Assembly: GCA_016935955.1 (NCBI GenBank)
Contig: JAFGPY010000204.1
Location: 1-5,936 of the forward strand
From: Planctomycetota bacterium
Lineage (GTDB): Bacteria; Planctomycetota; Phycisphaerae; FEN-1346; JAACEH01
Reading direction: 5' to 3'
Length of the DNA stretch: 5,936 nt
Both the position numbers and the translations under genes were made by a program. Below, one piece after another: positions 5,923-5,936 of this stretch. The first letter of the stretch is position 1. Each line of letters starts with the position of its first letter. The notes under the pieces are model-generated. The model was not told the origin of the DNA. It ran no database searches and saw only the letters and a program-made list of their open reading frames with translations.

Positions 5923-5936
5923 TTAAATTATCGGAC

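Overview
The window is GC-rich. Its gene set suggests a planctomycete, probably of the Phycisphaerae/Sedimentisphaerales type: a secreted parallel beta-helix protein with a characteristic C-terminal module, an exported HtrA-like protease with an odd domain make-up, a PF12831-type FAD oxidoreductase, and hairpin repeats between genes. This placement rests on protein style and context. No phylogenetic marker is present, so it is an inference.

Layout. (1) 1-1059, plus strand: the 3' part of a right-handed beta-helix protein whose start lies before the window. (2) 1060-1390: a spacer with a good intrinsic terminator (1149-1188) and a modest promoter candidate for the next gene. (3) 1391-3130, plus strand: an exported trypsin/HtrA-fold serine protease with a visible His-Asp-Ser triad and a Thr/Pro-rich linker. 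It has no recognisable PDZ domain. It carries two DnaJ-type CxxCxGxG motifs and an unrecognised C-terminal region. (4) 3159-4412, minus strand: an FAD-dependent oxidoreductase, convergent with the protease and only 28 bp from it. (5) 4413-4631: a spacer holding three separate hairpins that look like REP-type intergenic repeats. (6) 4632-5831, minus strand: a class I aspartate-type aminotransferase with a strong ribosome binding site and a candidate extended -10 promoter in the AT-rich right edge.

How the genes relate. The aminotransferase and the oxidoreductase lie in the same direction, aminotransferase first, but 219 bp of hairpin-rich DNA separates them, so co-transcription is uncertain. 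The beta-helix protein and the protease are both likely envelope or secreted proteins, but the terminator between them argues for separate transcripts. I see no multi-gene defence, mobile or biosynthetic system. The most unusual items are the protease/zinc-motif architecture and the intergenic repeats, parts of which recur in degenerate form in the first spacer.
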